A DNA stretch of 41,636 nucleotides from Beroe ovata. Its lineage: Eukaryota > Ctenophora > Nuda > Beroida > Beroidae. The translations under genes were made by a program, and so were the position numbers. Position 1 is the first letter of the stretch. Each line of letters opens with the position of its first letter. The notes under the pieces are model-generated. The model did not search any database, was not told where the DNA came from, and saw only the letters and a list, made by a program, of their open reading frames with translations. Where the stretch lies: positions 228,508 through 270,143 of the forward strand of contig CAMPET010000078.1 of the NCBI GenBank assembly GCA_946803715.1. The letters are read 5' to 3'. This document shows, piece after piece, positions 12,001-24,100 of this stretch.

Positions 12001-15000
12001 GTAAATGTTTGCTCTATTATCATGAAGTTTCCATATTATGCAAATAGTAAATTGAAATGAAATGCTGTTATATACAGATGTGTTATAGGTATACCGATAT
12101 GACTATTATGTTACAGAGATGTAATGATAGATGGTTTCTTAGATAGCTTACCATTCTCGTTGAAGATGAATGTTGTTGAGACATGAAGTATTTGTATCTA
12201 ATCATATCTAATATGAAATGAAATTGGGATGGTTTTACTTGTTCCAAATTTCACGTACGGAGTTTTGCCAGTTTGGACTGTTGGTTCCACCCATCCTTCA
12301 ACGTCGGTTCTTCCTTGAAGTGTCTGTAGGGTCGGAAACTGAAACAAAGGGCGTAACCTAACTAATGGATGAATGGTATGGGCTATCGTGAAGAATGTCT
12401 GCAGCGAAGGGTGAGGGACCTAGAAAGAGGATGCTGTTGACAAATGAAGGGAGGCATAAAATCTCGAGCATATGAAGAAAGTTGAAAAACTTTGCACAGA
12501 GTTCCCTGTCTCCTGAAATAAACATACTATCCCACATATCCGAGTCATACCTGCGGTTAATATCCCATATCTCTACGTATTTAGAGGAATGAGAGTGCGA
12601 TGCAAGCAGGTTCTCACACAATGGACTCCACTTGATACTGTACGCTGCTTGCCGTGTTGTGATACGTGTGTGTTCCTGCTGCAAGTGACACTCCTGTGTA
12701 TAGTCCAGATCCCAAATCTAGGGGGAGAGAAAGAGAAAAGCTAGGGAAGCAATAGCATATGGAAGGGGTTTACATATGCAATAGCATATGGGAGGGGTTT
12801 ACATATGCAATAGCATATGGGAGGGTTTTACAAGATACTTGGAATTCAAATAGCCTTTTAGTAACACCTAAAAGTAACAACTCTCTGCTCAAACTCCGTC
12901 GAATCTGGTGCAATTATCTACTCAAGCTAACCTTGATGCTATTCTTCCCACTTGTAGCAAGTCTATTCCGTACATTGGGGTTCCATTCACATTTGAACGT
13001 CCTGTTTTCATGAGCAGAGAATTTGAATTTCTGCGACACCTGCGGTTTCTTCTCAGTAGACCTCGCTTTCTCGGAGGAGGGATACCGCAGATCATATATC
13101 ATGACCTCGTGGTTCTCACTTGCCACTGCGAATTGGTTCCCGTCAAACGGGTCAAACTTGATATCCAGGGCACCGTCTTGGATTTCTTCCTGATGATGGG
13201 AAATTTCGCAATTATGATTATGATATAGTTACTGCTATGTTGTGCTCTATAATCACTGGATCGCCATTCAACACTGCTCTCATTTTAACGGAAATTGGAA
13301 GCAATGAATTTCTAGGAAAAGACCAATCATAACTTAGAATAGTTTTGAATGGGCTGCCAGTACTCGTTCCCTGAAAAGGTGGGTATTTGAACTCATAGCT
13401 TGATGTGGTAAGTAAAGAAATAAAATGAGACATGGGTTCGGCGTCACATGTGCGCGGCTTACGCGCTTCTCAGATAAATATGAAAAGTCGTGCTTAATTC
13501 ATGTATAAATAGCAGCGCCCTACGCTAACAAAACTTTCATATTGTGACGGATAGCTAGAATGTGCCAGTACGGCAGTACACATACCATGACTGTACTTTC
13601 TTGTCGAACATCCCAGACTTTGATAATTGGATCCTTCGTACCGTAAATCAAGATATTGGGATCCCTTCGCGACCATTGGATACAAGTCAGCGGTCTGGAA
13701 TCCTGCAAGAATGGTAGTCAGATAACATTGAGTTTTAGATCTCTGGATTGGAATGTATTGGAGCCAATTAATAAATAATAACAGTACTAACGTGTGTAGA
13801 TTTCTGCATACGAATACATTTAGCAGTCTCAATATTCCAGTGTAAGACATAGCTGTTTGCCATACCCACTGCAATCTGACTCTCGTGCTCAGGATTCCAG
13901 TCAACTGTCTGTGTGCCAACTCTAACGAAACAGTGGTCAACTGTGGTTACAAACTCAAGGGCGTATCCAGGATAGACAATTTTGACGTCCAAGATCAACT
14001 TTTGCCCCTATTATTCTATCATACAATTACATTCGTCGCAACTCGCTGACACCACTGCATTACTGTCACGTAGGAATGCGCTGACACCAGTTCATCAACA
14101 CAGTACTCTGTGACGATAGGGGTACTCATTCGTCACAACTCGCTGACACCACTGCATGACTTTGACGAAGGAATGCTTGCGAAGGAATGCGCTGACACCA
14201 GTGAGTACGTCAGAATAGTCCTCTCTGACGATTGGGGTACTCATTCGTCACAACTTGCTGACACCACTGCATAACTGTGACGTAGGAATGCACTGACACC
14301 AGTTCGTCAGAACAGCCCTCTGTGACGATTGGTGCACTTATTCGTCACAACTCGCTGACACCACTGCATAACTGTGACGTATGAATGCCTGCGATGGAAT
14401 GCGCTGACACCAGTACGTCAGAGCAGTCCTCTCTGACGATAGAGGTACTCATTCGTCATAACTTGCTGACACTACTGCTTAACTGTGACGTAGGAATGCT
14501 TGCGTTGGAATGCTCTGACACTATAAGCACGTCAAAACAGTCCTCTGTGACGATAGGGGTACTCATTCGTCACATATTGCTGACACCACTCCATTTCTGC
14601 GAGTTACAACTTGCTGACACTACTGCATAACTGTGGCGTAAGTATGTGACATAAGCTGCTGAAGCTGCTTTGATGTGAAACGTATTTCGGTACAGACTAC
14701 AGAGGAATAAAATCATTATTTATCATGAAACGCCTGGCAGATCTTCATCGAATTAAGAGCTGAAAACGACTGATTAGCTCTCAAATTTTTCAAGATTCTG
14801 ATTTAAAAGGGGGACCCGCGGATCCAATGGATCCCCTGGATACGCCCCGCATGAACTGCATAATATATCACCCAAAAACTCGCACATTTGTTTCCACTAG
14901 CTCAATTTGTTCCACAGGCTGATATTTTCGTGCTAACAATTCCTGACTCACTAAGCTCCGACTCTACTCAAGACATATCACACACTTACAGTCTACTTTC

Positions 15001-15428
15001 CTCGACGTCAGGCAACTTGAACTCGTATTTCTTGTTGTTGTTATCAGATATACCCTCCTTATCTCGCATCGTTACCTGGTAACAGTTCAGATGTTAACAA
15101 ATCTCGGTCACGGGGTGAACTTGTAAATTATTATCTTATTATCCACGAATCATGGCACAGATCATTAGGAAACTAACTATTTTGTAGACATTGCGTTTGA
15201 TAACAACCGCCCTGATGACGGATGCTGACTTGGCGCCGGTCCATACAGCAAACTTTATCACATTACCAAGGGAGTCATTCTGAAAATATTTGATGTGAGA
15301 AGTGCACAAAATATGTAAATGTCTGGACAATTTACACACGAAGGACATAAAATGGACTAGATACTCACGAAAATATTTTTCTGCACTTTTTCACCGTTCC
15401 AGAATTTAAGCGGTTTGTCCATGTACAT
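6047..15428 (-). CDS. WDR24: GATOR2 subunit WDR24, 16 exons
   Basis: WDR24 belongs to GATOR2, which relieves GATOR1 inhibition of mTORC1 at the lysosome. Exons: 15428-15369, 15279-15178, 15075-14990, 13921-13792, 13702-13586, 13189-12932, 12717-12551, 12338-12259, 10348-10165, 9244-9147, 8602-8469, 8326-8188, 7913-7689, 7535-7366, 6786-6572, 6350-6047. All phases agree and total 822 residues (human WDR24 is about 790). Residues 1-395 form WD40 blades, with IKIWDLDY, YVEIWDINR and the late LLHWHESPHALITL blade matching WDR24 order. A helical region follows (GDVQTACTMLLVLGNKL, FHAYIDLLSRFKLW). The C-terminus carries the RING-like zinc module CALCRLAVRGLYVWCQGC, HGGHPDHMESW, CPAACGHEC. The C-terminus fits WDR24 better than WDR59 or MIOS. 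The start Met (15428) and exon 9244-9147 (its donor) are the least certain calls. A secreted-protein gene is nested in the intron 12258-10349. Confidence 0.92.
6389..6457. repeat. Perfect 33-bp-arm hairpin in the last WDR24 intron
   Basis: Arms 6389-6421 and 6425-6457 are exact reverse complements separated by only three bases (taa). The stem core reads gatagtactgctgttcgagt. It sits inside the 221-bp intron between WDR24 exons 6786-6572 and 6350-6047. A transcript of either strand would form a tight stem of pre-microRNA size, or the site could be a small palindromic insertion. Confidence 0.95.
7914..8160. repeat. Polypurine (GA-rich) tract in a WDR24 intron
   Basis: Almost 250 bp on the plus strand are purine, mainly g and a, with few pyrimidines (7914-8160). 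On the WDR24 sense strand this is a long polypyrimidine run just downstream of the donor at 8187 and ending at the acceptor next to 7913. It may form a triplex (H-DNA) and certainly supplies an extended pyrimidine tract for that acceptor. Confidence 0.8.
8701..8835. repeat. 20-bp minisatellite in a WDR24 intron
   Basis: Six complete copies of tcactgcacagcacttatag plus a partial seventh, with one or two substitutions per unit. The array lies in the intron between WDR24 exons 9244-9147 and 8602-8469. Confidence 0.9.
9264..9445. repeat. Repeats built on the palindrome gttaccatggtaac
   Basis: Irregular tandem copies of gcgttaccatggtaacatac, spaced about 20-30 bp and diverging to the right. Each unit contains the 14-bp palindrome gttaccatggtaac or a variant. 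The array begins immediately upstream (WDR24 sense) of the acceptor for exon 9244-9147. Confidence 0.75.
9525..9912. repeat. Tandem duplication of ~175-210 bp
   Basis: Copy one (9525-9734) and copy two (9739-9912) both start with aagtgtgccacacgatgtta and both end with ctggcggaaagt. They share most positions in between, including tctacctattgacatactga. Copy one carries an extra ~40 bp after the shared ttttttggtgtta. Both lie in the WDR24 intron between exons 10348 and 9244. Confidence 0.85.
10994..11002 (+). promoter_or_regulatory. TATA box of the nested secreted-protein gene
   Basis: TATATAAAA lies 48 bp upstream of the ATG at 11050 of the plus-strand gene nested in a WDR24 intron. A start site about 25-30 bp downstream would leave a 5' leader of some 25 bases. 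This supports the nested unit having its own promoter. Confidence 0.65.
11050..11723 (+). CDS. Small secreted protein, two exons, nested in a WDR24 intron
   Basis: Exon 11050-11167 (donor gtgagt) joins exon 11383-11723 (acceptor cccccacag) in phase to give 152 residues. The N-terminus is a textbook signal peptide (MKMITFILFLLLNLSRGGATS). The mature part is acidic to neutral, helical-looking and has no cysteine (SYRALMLHISKLSETLENL, GLGRHFTETVYLTS). I do not recognise the family. The gene lies wholly inside the WDR24 intron 12258-10349 on the opposite strand and has a TATA box 48 bp upstream. The reading may extend beyond 11723: a weak donor exists at tatcag/gttta near 11692, so the last residues are uncertain. 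Confidence 0.62.
12746..12832. repeat. ~28-bp tandem repeat, three copies
   Basis: Three copies of caatagcatatgggaggggt followed by ttacatatg, immediately upstream of the acceptor at 12718 on the WDR24 sense strand. The third copy is slightly shortened. Confidence 0.8.
13959..14847. mobile_element. Non-autonomous inverted-repeat element filled with ~110-bp satellite units
   Basis: The element is bounded by gggcgtatccagg (13959-13971) and its exact reverse complement cctggatacgccc (14835-14847). Between them lie five to six tandem units with a period of about 99-114 bp. Each unit contains actcattcgtcacaacttgc, tgacaccactgcataactgt and gctgacaccagtacgtcaga. No coding frame or transposase is present and no target duplication is evident. 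The same left end and satellite recur at 41388 in a KIF11 intron, showing dispersal. It sits in the WDR24 intron 14989-13922. Confidence 0.75.
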
Positions 15429-15685
15429 GGTACCATGTACTTCGTTGACATTTTCTACATCTTGACAGATTATAGCATGATTTTTATAGTGTCAATATTG
15501 TTTGCTTCAGAATCATTCAATGGCTTTTGGTGCAATCAAGAGTATACTGTGGATCAAATTATTCAATTTAGAGACTAAAAGTTTATAGAAAGTGATGAAA
15601 CAGAATAAATAAGCATATCATATCATGCTACTAAGAAAGTGCGTACCTATTACATAATATCGAGATTCGAGATACTGTCCGACTA

Positions 15686-17583
15686 TCACTCGGCCGGTAC
15701 AAGTGGTATAGGGTCACGTGTAGGTTCCGGGTTACCGAAGTGGAAGTCCGTGTCTACCTTAACATTCTGATCAGCGCGAGACCAGCCCGCTATGAGCTCG
15801 CTGAACTGTGTCGGTCTACCCGGGATGGTGACTTCCTCCTCTTCCTGCTTTGACACTGCACCGTGCTTCCGCTTGTCCCTCAGTCGCGCAACCTCGGCCG
15901 AGTTGAGACTCGAGATAGCGTGGTTACGGAACCACTTCGGCTTCGGCAACTGATCCGGGGAGACAGGGTTAACAGAGCTGGGTGCCAAAATTTGATATGG
16001 AATCAACTAGATATTCATAAATCGGTAAATAGGGCCTGGTTGAAAGAAATCTCTATCTCAATGTAAGATATGCATTGAGATAGATATAGATATTATATGT
16101 GTGTTTTATACATGAACACATTACCTTGTGGGTGGGTACGAATATGGGAGTAATCCCGAGAGAGTTGACAACATGTCGGTATTTGAGTATATCACCCAGT
16201 TCTATCTCCCTCAGTAGCTTATCCCTCTCCTCCCTCAAGTCACACCACCTATCCATCATAGCTGCTTCCTTGCCGTGTAACTCCACTGGAACATCGCTCT
16301 CACTGTCGTAGTACACATACCGGTAGAAGAATTGGTTCCTGCAATAAACACGATGTGATTTAAGTGAACCAAGTAGTAAACCGGTTGTTCTCAGAGACAG
16401 AAAAAGTAGGTAAAACCTCGTACATCAGTACTCCTTACTCTTAACACGGAGTTGAGGCAGTACACAACACTGGTATCAAAATGTTCATGTATGTAGGTAC
16501 TACAGCTCACCTAGAATGAGTTAGTCGGAGATGTTGTACCTTCTCTCTCTGCCACACGTAGTACGAATCGTATCTGTTTCCCAGATTACGCGCCCTCTCC
16601 GCGAGTTTCATCTTCACATAATTCCCCTTGATCCACACCAGCTCGTCCTTCCTGTGCTTCATGATCCTGAGCCACCGCTCCGCCATCACCTCCATGTGTG
16701 GGTGGTACTTTATCTGGGGTCCCCTCAGATTTTCGGGGTTGTACACCATCTTACCTTTCAGATGGTCCATCTTAACGTGGCATAGTGCAACTGAAAGTGT
16801 GAGTTTTATTAATAAATCTCTTCATTGAGCACCATGGATTATAGACTTGTTCTCCTGGCTTGCCCTTGATTCGTCTATTCGCAACTGTTCCTAACCTACT
16901 TTAATCCAACTATCCGTGAATTACACCACCCTATCAAGTATTAACCACCCTGTGTGAACACCTACTCTGTTTGATGCGTTTATCTTTAGCGACAGGAACA
17001 CCAATATCATCCGTCGTTCCCCATTCATTCTTCTGAACTGCCCTCTTCTGCTCGTCAAACTTCAGTAACGTTTTGTATAGCTCATGGAGTTTAAGATTGA
17101 AAATGTCATTCTTGTCGCCGAAATCTATGCTGAACACTCGACTCGCATCAGCATTGCCTTTCAGAGACCTACGAAGATGTATACATAGAGTCAGAGTGGT
17201 ATGTAAGACCTAAATTAAAGTAAGTACCTAATGATTATTACTCTAAATTTACTCTTACAAGAAAATGACCTTTTTATCCGCGGATCTGACTCGTACTCCT
17301 GTCGCAGTTGGAATTGAATCTCTTTCGGTATCTCAACCCTCATTCCAATGACATTCCTAACATTGTCACCGGTAGTTACTTGAGATGCTAAGCTTCGGCA
17401 ACCTGGTTATTAGAGAGGAAACATAACATTAGAGAATTAGAGATCATCACAAATCCCTGATGTACCAAATTTTCTCGTTGCAGATCATGTAATAGTTGAT
17501 TGGCAGGTACCTATCGGTCATACTGCACTCTGCTCACCTATGTTGAAAAGGAGAGGACCACAACACAGTTTGTAGAGGGACAT
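15686..17583 (-). CDS. Unrecognised protein with mitochondrial-type presequence, six exons
   Basis: Exons 17583-17538, 17402-17270, 17168-16966, 16790-16511, 16338-16125 and 16006-15686 join in phase to 398 residues. The N-terminus (MSLYKLCCGPLLFNIGCRSL) is basic, hydrophobic and free of acidic residues, as in mitochondrial import signals. The body is highly charged and helical, with many Lys, Arg, Glu and Trp (AERWLRIMKHRKDELVWIKG, YDSYYVWQREKVQHLR). The C-terminal third is Pro-rich (PDQLPKPKWFRNH). This composition would suit a mitochondrial ribosomal or RNA-binding protein, but I cannot name a family. A faint resemblance to uS15m was not strong enough to use. It starts 522 bp from, and divergent to, the KIND-domain gene, and it ends 257 bp upstream of the WDR24 start on the same strand. 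Confidence 0.72.
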
Positions 17584-18105
17584 GATATCGTGTTGCACTC
17601 CCACCCAAGTACTGGCCTATATCTCTCTCCAGAGGTGTGTCACATTCGATACATTGGATACTGCTGAATAATGGCACGTATGTTTCATGTAATGTTATAC
17701 TGCAGGGCGGCTACGGGGGAACCGCTAACTATAGGATAACATTGCAAGCCACCTGAGGGCACCTTTCATGACAATTGGCAAACTAATATTATTTGAATTG
17801 GGGTAGTCAGTGTCATGAACACGTGTTTGTAGTTGACACATAGTGCCCGAAAACCAGTGTGAGTGGTTTTTCTGCATCATGATTTCCAGTAGTTGAGAAA
17901 GTAGAGTCAGTTAAATAGGTTACCATGGAAACAAAGCCACCTAAGTGTGCTAGTTCCTGTGCTACATTTCGGATTGTGTATCAAAACACTACCCAAAGCA
18001 GCAGTTGTACATTCCTCAGTTTGTCAGAACGTTCTCATATGTTGGCAGTTGTTGGTATCGTAATTGTTGGTATTTATTGGTAATTATCCTCTTTTGATCA
18101 GCAAA
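17584..18105. promoter_or_regulatory. Divergent intergenic region, probable shared promoter
   Basis: The 522 bp between two divergent start codons (17583 minus, 18106 plus) hold no coding frame. This should contain both promoters. I see no canonical TATA box at a convincing distance from either start. Confidence 0.5.
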
Positions 18106-21100
18106 ATGGTGTCAGAGTCAATGGACTTTGCATTGGACGAAATCCCGGATCTCCTGCATGGTCCACTTAACGATGAAGATCTGTATGCGATTTCTGAGAA
18201 AATCTGTGTGGCAGTATTGCAGCTGGAAGAGGGTGTCCTATCGAAGGCTGTGGTTACAAGAGAGAGATTGATGCTAAGTCCGCAGGGGGAAATAATAATA
18301 GACACAGGTGAGTGAAAAGCATAATACAAACAAAACACATTTCTCAAATAACAAGGATGCATGGATAAATAACATTTGAAAAACGCGATCAGCAGAATAT
18401 GAATAGAAATGTATAACAAACTTTCAAATACATTCTTACATTCAAGTTTTTTCGCCAAAAAAGTGGACACAAGAGAACCAGTCATTTTCCATGGAGCAAC
18501 CAACCAATGTGCACTGCAGGTAACAGACGAACATTTCCGTGACCAATCAAACGTTGTCTTTCTTATCGGTTGACTCTGATGACCGCTGTCTCTTCGGACC
18601 CGGTTCCTCTGTCTGCGTCCTCAGATCAGTACCATTACCAGTTTCCATATTAGGACCTGGCCCGCTCGACATGAAGATGTTCCTACTTCGTGAAGATCCA
18701 AAGGGGGTGGCCGCAGAGGCACTGCCAAAAACACCTACTCTCTGTTCTTCAAATGATGATGGGGTTGTGGAAGCAGAACCGAAGTTGAAAGAGGAATTAG
18801 TTGTGTTATCATTTCCTGCAGAGCTGGAACCGAAACTAGCAGCACTATTGCCAAATGAAGGTGCAGTGTTGGAATGTGAGCTTCCGAACGCAAGTCCCGA
18901 GCCGGAGTGACTACTCCCAGAGGCAGGAGCCATGTTAGAGTGTCCACTTCCGAAAAGAGCATTGCTGTTCCCACCACCAAATAGTGACTGCCCGGTCTGA
19001 GAGGGGAAAGTGGACGGGAGAGGGTTCTTAACTTCATATTCCAGGGCGGTGCTCTTTATATCTTCCAGTTTGATAGTGTTCACATCTCTCACAGACAAGC
19101 AGTGTCCTTTAACATATGGGTTATTTGAGTTACTAGCTAGTACAGTTGCAATGACTGCATTTCTTATGTTTGACGTGTCTAACGTTTCCCAGCAAATAGA
19201 TTTGGCATCTTCATGCACACGGTTATAGAATACATCAAATGACTCGAACCTCCCCTGTCGGTTGGCCATAAGTTTTGCCAGTTGCACCAATGGAGGAGTG
19301 CACTTCACCAGCATTTTCCTCACACATCTCACTAGATCATCGAACAGAATGTCTGGCTGGTTGCTAATAGTGGTGTTGATGAAATCCCTCAGATTTGAAC
19401 CAGAGCAAAGGGTGAATAGCTCAACTTTTGACTGGTTAGCTACTTTGGGATCAACATCCCATGCTACAACAGAAAACTTAGCAGCAAGCTCGTCTGTAAA
19501 GTCATCAAATCTCACAATTCTGTTCTTGCTCGGTTCCCACCGAAATTTAGCATCCTGTGAAAGGAGCATACTGGTAACTTCTGTGGGTTTCAATCGGTGG
19601 CACATCCTAGCAAACGGTGCTGAAGAGGATACTTAGTTTAGTGAGTCATGTTATTTCACAACGAATGTTTTAATGATGGTGAGAATGACTTTACTTATAT
19701 TTCAGATTCACAAGGTCAAAGTATACCCAAGGAAGAACTCTACGCAGTAAGTAAACAGTTAAAGTAACCATATTGATCTGTTTTTTCAAATCTACCCCAT
19801 GCAACGTCTGTAAAATTAAAAATACTTACTTTCTAATAATGTTAGAATTACTCCCAAATAACCTTGGATCTTCAATAACAATCATCTATAAAGCATTCAT
19901 TAAGCATCAAATCATCATTAAAATCGCTATGTATGATCTTGTGTCATGCCAGAGAACTCGAGTGCTACTGCAAAATTCACGTGTCTACTCTTTCTTCAAC
20001 TGATGCAACTGTCACAGCCGATGTCTCTTGTTCATCAGTTACAGCAGTTACAGTTTCTGAGCAGTCATTATTGTCGATTTGTTTCTCATTACTTTCTTTC
20101 CTCTTCTTCTTCCTACGATCTCTTACTTTGTTCTCCAACTCAGTCTGACTTTTAACAAATGGATAGTCGTCTTTATCCTTGGGTCGAGGTTTGAATTTCT
20201 TGAATTTGGGTTTCTTATGTATGGGTTTCTGTGGCTCTTGTTGATCTGGAGCCTGGTAACCGAGCTCCTTTACCTCTGGCTCATCGATCTGTAGTCTGAT
20301 GGATATCGCCGGTATTTTCCTTTCCACCTCAATGTTCTGCAAATCCTGCACAGTTGCAGTGAAATGATTTCAAAGTTGAAAATTACTCCTATAAACCCTG
20401 GAAAATTAAAATCCAGCGAATAGCTTCATTTTACGAATATCAACAGACCTTGTTTTCTTTGGGAGTCCAAATCTCAGTAATGCGCGCAAATTTTATAGTA
20501 TTTGTTTGGTGCAGTGGCAACATGGTCTTGAGAACTTCTGCTGTACTGACCGCCTTGTTTATTGCCCCACCGACCCCTGGAAAGAGTTACTGCGTTTCAT
20601 CAGCCAATCTTATCTGAAGAGATTCTCTACACTTAGCAAATGATAAAATCATAGCTACCTGATAAAGTTACAGATCGTTTTTCATCGAGTTGTTTCTTGG
20701 AGAAATGTATGAAGCCATGAAGCTTTCCGTGCTGGCTGCATTTCACAGTATCCTTGTCCAAGTCAGGATAACTCTTTATGACATCCTTTTTCTCATAATT
20801 TTCCATTATCTATCACAATTTGTTTTCATGAAACATCATCATGAATGCATGAAACGCTGGGCGTTGATTGTAAGAAGTAAGAACCTATCTAATATTTCTG
20901 TTTCAGAACCATGTTTACTCCATTGGATCTATTTTACTTTGGCTTTCAAAAGCTAACTCTCAAGAGAGAAAAAGGGAAGAAATGCTCGATAATCTGATCA
21001 CAGAGATGATGAAAACCCAGCCAGAAGAAAGACCGACACTTGATATCGTTTCAGAGGTTAGATTGATCTTCCCAATCTTCTGAAGAATCAAATATTAATG

Positions 21101-24100
21101 CAGCTCTTTCCCTGTAGGTACCACTTCGAAATTTGATATGACAATTCCGCGACTACCTAGCCCAACTTATGAATTCCAGGCATGCAAGATGATTCTCCAG
21201 CAATATCAAGTTATGGCTCATGACATACTGAGAATAATATACAATGACTGCTCTGACAGCCCTTATGCTACAAGTTAGTAATAGCACATATCTGTTCCCT
21301 TCTTGGTTTCTCCAAAAAAAAGTACACTTGAAACATATACCTACCTTCTTCTTGACATACGATACTGCTATGATTTGTTGATTTCCGAAATTTCAGGTGT
21401 TATCAATAACAGGAAGAAACATTTAATGAGAGTGCCTCAAATACGACCGCGGACACGATCCCCATATCAGGTACTTCGAGGAAAATTTAGTTAATAACCG
21501 TTGTCGATTTGTCAACATTCTGAACCATTGATAAATAAGCAGAAAAAATAAAAAGCGATATTCATGATGTCGTCAATAGAGCAATACCTACCTCTCTACC
21601 CTTCTACCTACCCATCAAGTTAGTTTTAAGTTAGGAAAGACAGTCCTTACTAGACAAAACTTTTCAGTTGGTAAGCATTGAAGACAAGGAGGGTGAACTG
21701 AGGGATGGTAGTCTTCTTACCGATGATGAACCAGTTCTCGAAAGCCAAGATGCCAATCATGATCGGGTAGAAATTGAAGAAACTTCATCTGAAGACTTGG
21801 GCAAAATTTTAGATGTGAGTTTCAAATGCTTACTTGAAACTTAGCAAGTGACTAGGTATAGTTTTACAAACTGCTCTCCCTTATTCATCTATTCCAATAG
21901 TTGGTACCGAATTTCATTTTCAGGATGCAGACATTGACATCACAGTAATGACAGATGCTAACGAAGACGTTTGGGACTATCAGCATTTAGAGGTGACACT
22001 AGAACCAGATGCCAATAATGCATGCAAGGCTGAAGAGAGTGTTAAGAATATTTCGATGGACATATCTACGAATGGTGCCAAGGAAGGAGAAAGTAATGTC
22101 GAATCAGAAGACAACAACAAACCTTTGGAGTCAAGCAATGCGGAGCTGGAGCCCCAGAAAGATATTGTGGAATCAGAAAGTCACCCTGACCGTGAAGAGA
22201 GTTCAGAAGAGACAATGCCACTGAAGACAGAGAATTCATTGTCAGTTTCACAAGATGTGCTTCAAATGATGGAACCAAGTGAGGATAGTGTACAGCCAGT
22301 CATAAACCAGGCGGTCTCAGATCCAACCCCTGACTTGCTAACACATCTCAAGGCTTCTGAACTATGGAGAAACGCTGGAATGCGTATAAAGTCAAGTCTA
22401 AATGTTCCTTCCAATAAGGGGTTATTTGGTGTTGTTAAAAAAGCAGAAGCTCAGGGTATATTAAAACCACATGTTTTTAATAGAAATATAGCAAAGGCGA
22501 TCAAAGCAATCACCAAAAAACAACAAAAATTAGCAGATCTCAAGGATATTGATTCAGCACCGAAGCAACCAAATGGAGATGAGGTTTCCCTTCCTTCTAT
22601 CAATATCTCAATGGCAAATAACCTCAACACAGAGAACCTAGATGTCAAAATATCGACTGAGTGTGCTCCTAAGGGATTGCCGGAGCAAACAGGGTCAAAA
22701 ACTACAGATACATCTCAAAAGGTAAGTAAGAGCAAAAATGTTGTCAAAACTAAGAAGAGTCCAGCAGCAACATCCAACACTACAAAGACAAGATCTGGGA
22801 GGAATCCTCCACTTTCTGATAGCAAAACTAAGGTATCCACCAGTAAAACATTTACAAGAACAAAATCGTCCAATGAAAAGAAGAATGAGGAGTCAAATAG
22901 AAGACACACTGAAAAGAAGACGCTTGATACAGCAAGAAAAGACGTTAGCAAAGCCAAGGTGGCAGCCACACGTTCCCCTTTATTACCAAAGAAAGGAGCA
23001 AGTACTGCAGCAGTGCAACCGAATGCTGCTGTAGGGAAGAAAATAACCAGCAAGAAGAATGCACCTGACGACGACAGCGTCATGAAACCTATGTTTTCAG
23101 TTGCAACAACGAAGAAGAATCCTCTAAATCTCAAAAATTCAACTGTGAAGGTAAATTCACCCAACATCTCTGGAAAGAGTAAAACTGATAAAAAAGCAAT
23201 AGGTCAAAGTCCAGCTGCTTCAAGAAGAAAAACACCAGTGATCAACAAGAGTATTCCTGTTCAGAAACCTCCGGATAAACGCACTGTAGCTGTTAAAAAG
23301 GAAGCTACATTGCTGCCTGCGAAACAGTCACCCGCCAAGACGCCAGTAAAAGTATCATTGAAATCACCAGTGAAGCCACTAGTTGCAAAGAAAAGTTTAC
23401 CACCGCATATACCAACAGTAAGATCTCCTGCAGCAGTAGCTAAGAAAAATGTTCCCAAATCACCACCTGCTATAAAAAGCCCTGCTGCCAATCGAAGACT
23501 TGTCAATGATACGAAAACTGTTTCCAGAAATACAAAATCTCCTACACAAACCGTCAAATCACCAGTAACAAAAAGGAAGATTGCTGTTGCAACCAAAACC
23601 CTAAGCGATACAGCTGAATCGCCCATGGTTCAGCGAAAAGTGACTAAGTCTCCTGCTACAGCAAAATCGACTCCTAAATCTCCCAACACGACTAGGAAAG
23701 CAGAACCAACGACTGTCAAACCCTCAACTAGAAGCACTTTATCAATAAAGAGGAAGGCAACAGAGAAAAAGGCTGCTGTAAAAGTTCCACCAAAGGGCAC
23801 AGCTGACGTAAAAGCTGAAGGGCGCAAAGATTCAACAACTGAAAAGGTATCGTCCAAACAAAAAATACATGACCAAGAAAAGAGACTACAAGAAGAAGAA
23901 TCAGTCGAATTGGATCAAAAAGATAGAGAAATATTGGACCTAGGTTAGTAGTCTGAGTCATTGGAAGGAACACAAGCATTCGCTCCTGCCTTCTGAAACT
24001 TGATGAATTCCCCTAATTAGAATTGGCTTACCTGCATGATATTCAACTTTCCAGAAAATAAGTTGAATTCATCAAGTGATGATTCAGTGGAGACTTGCAT

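Noticed and set aside
16511-16790. Mitochondrial ribosomal protein uS15m
   Set aside because: Only a short KHRKDE-like stretch is similar; the rest does not align by eye.
22715-23167. A 150-codon minus-strand frame rich in Phe, Leu and Val
   Set aside because: It is the exact antisense shadow of the Lys/Ser-rich KIND-gene exon.
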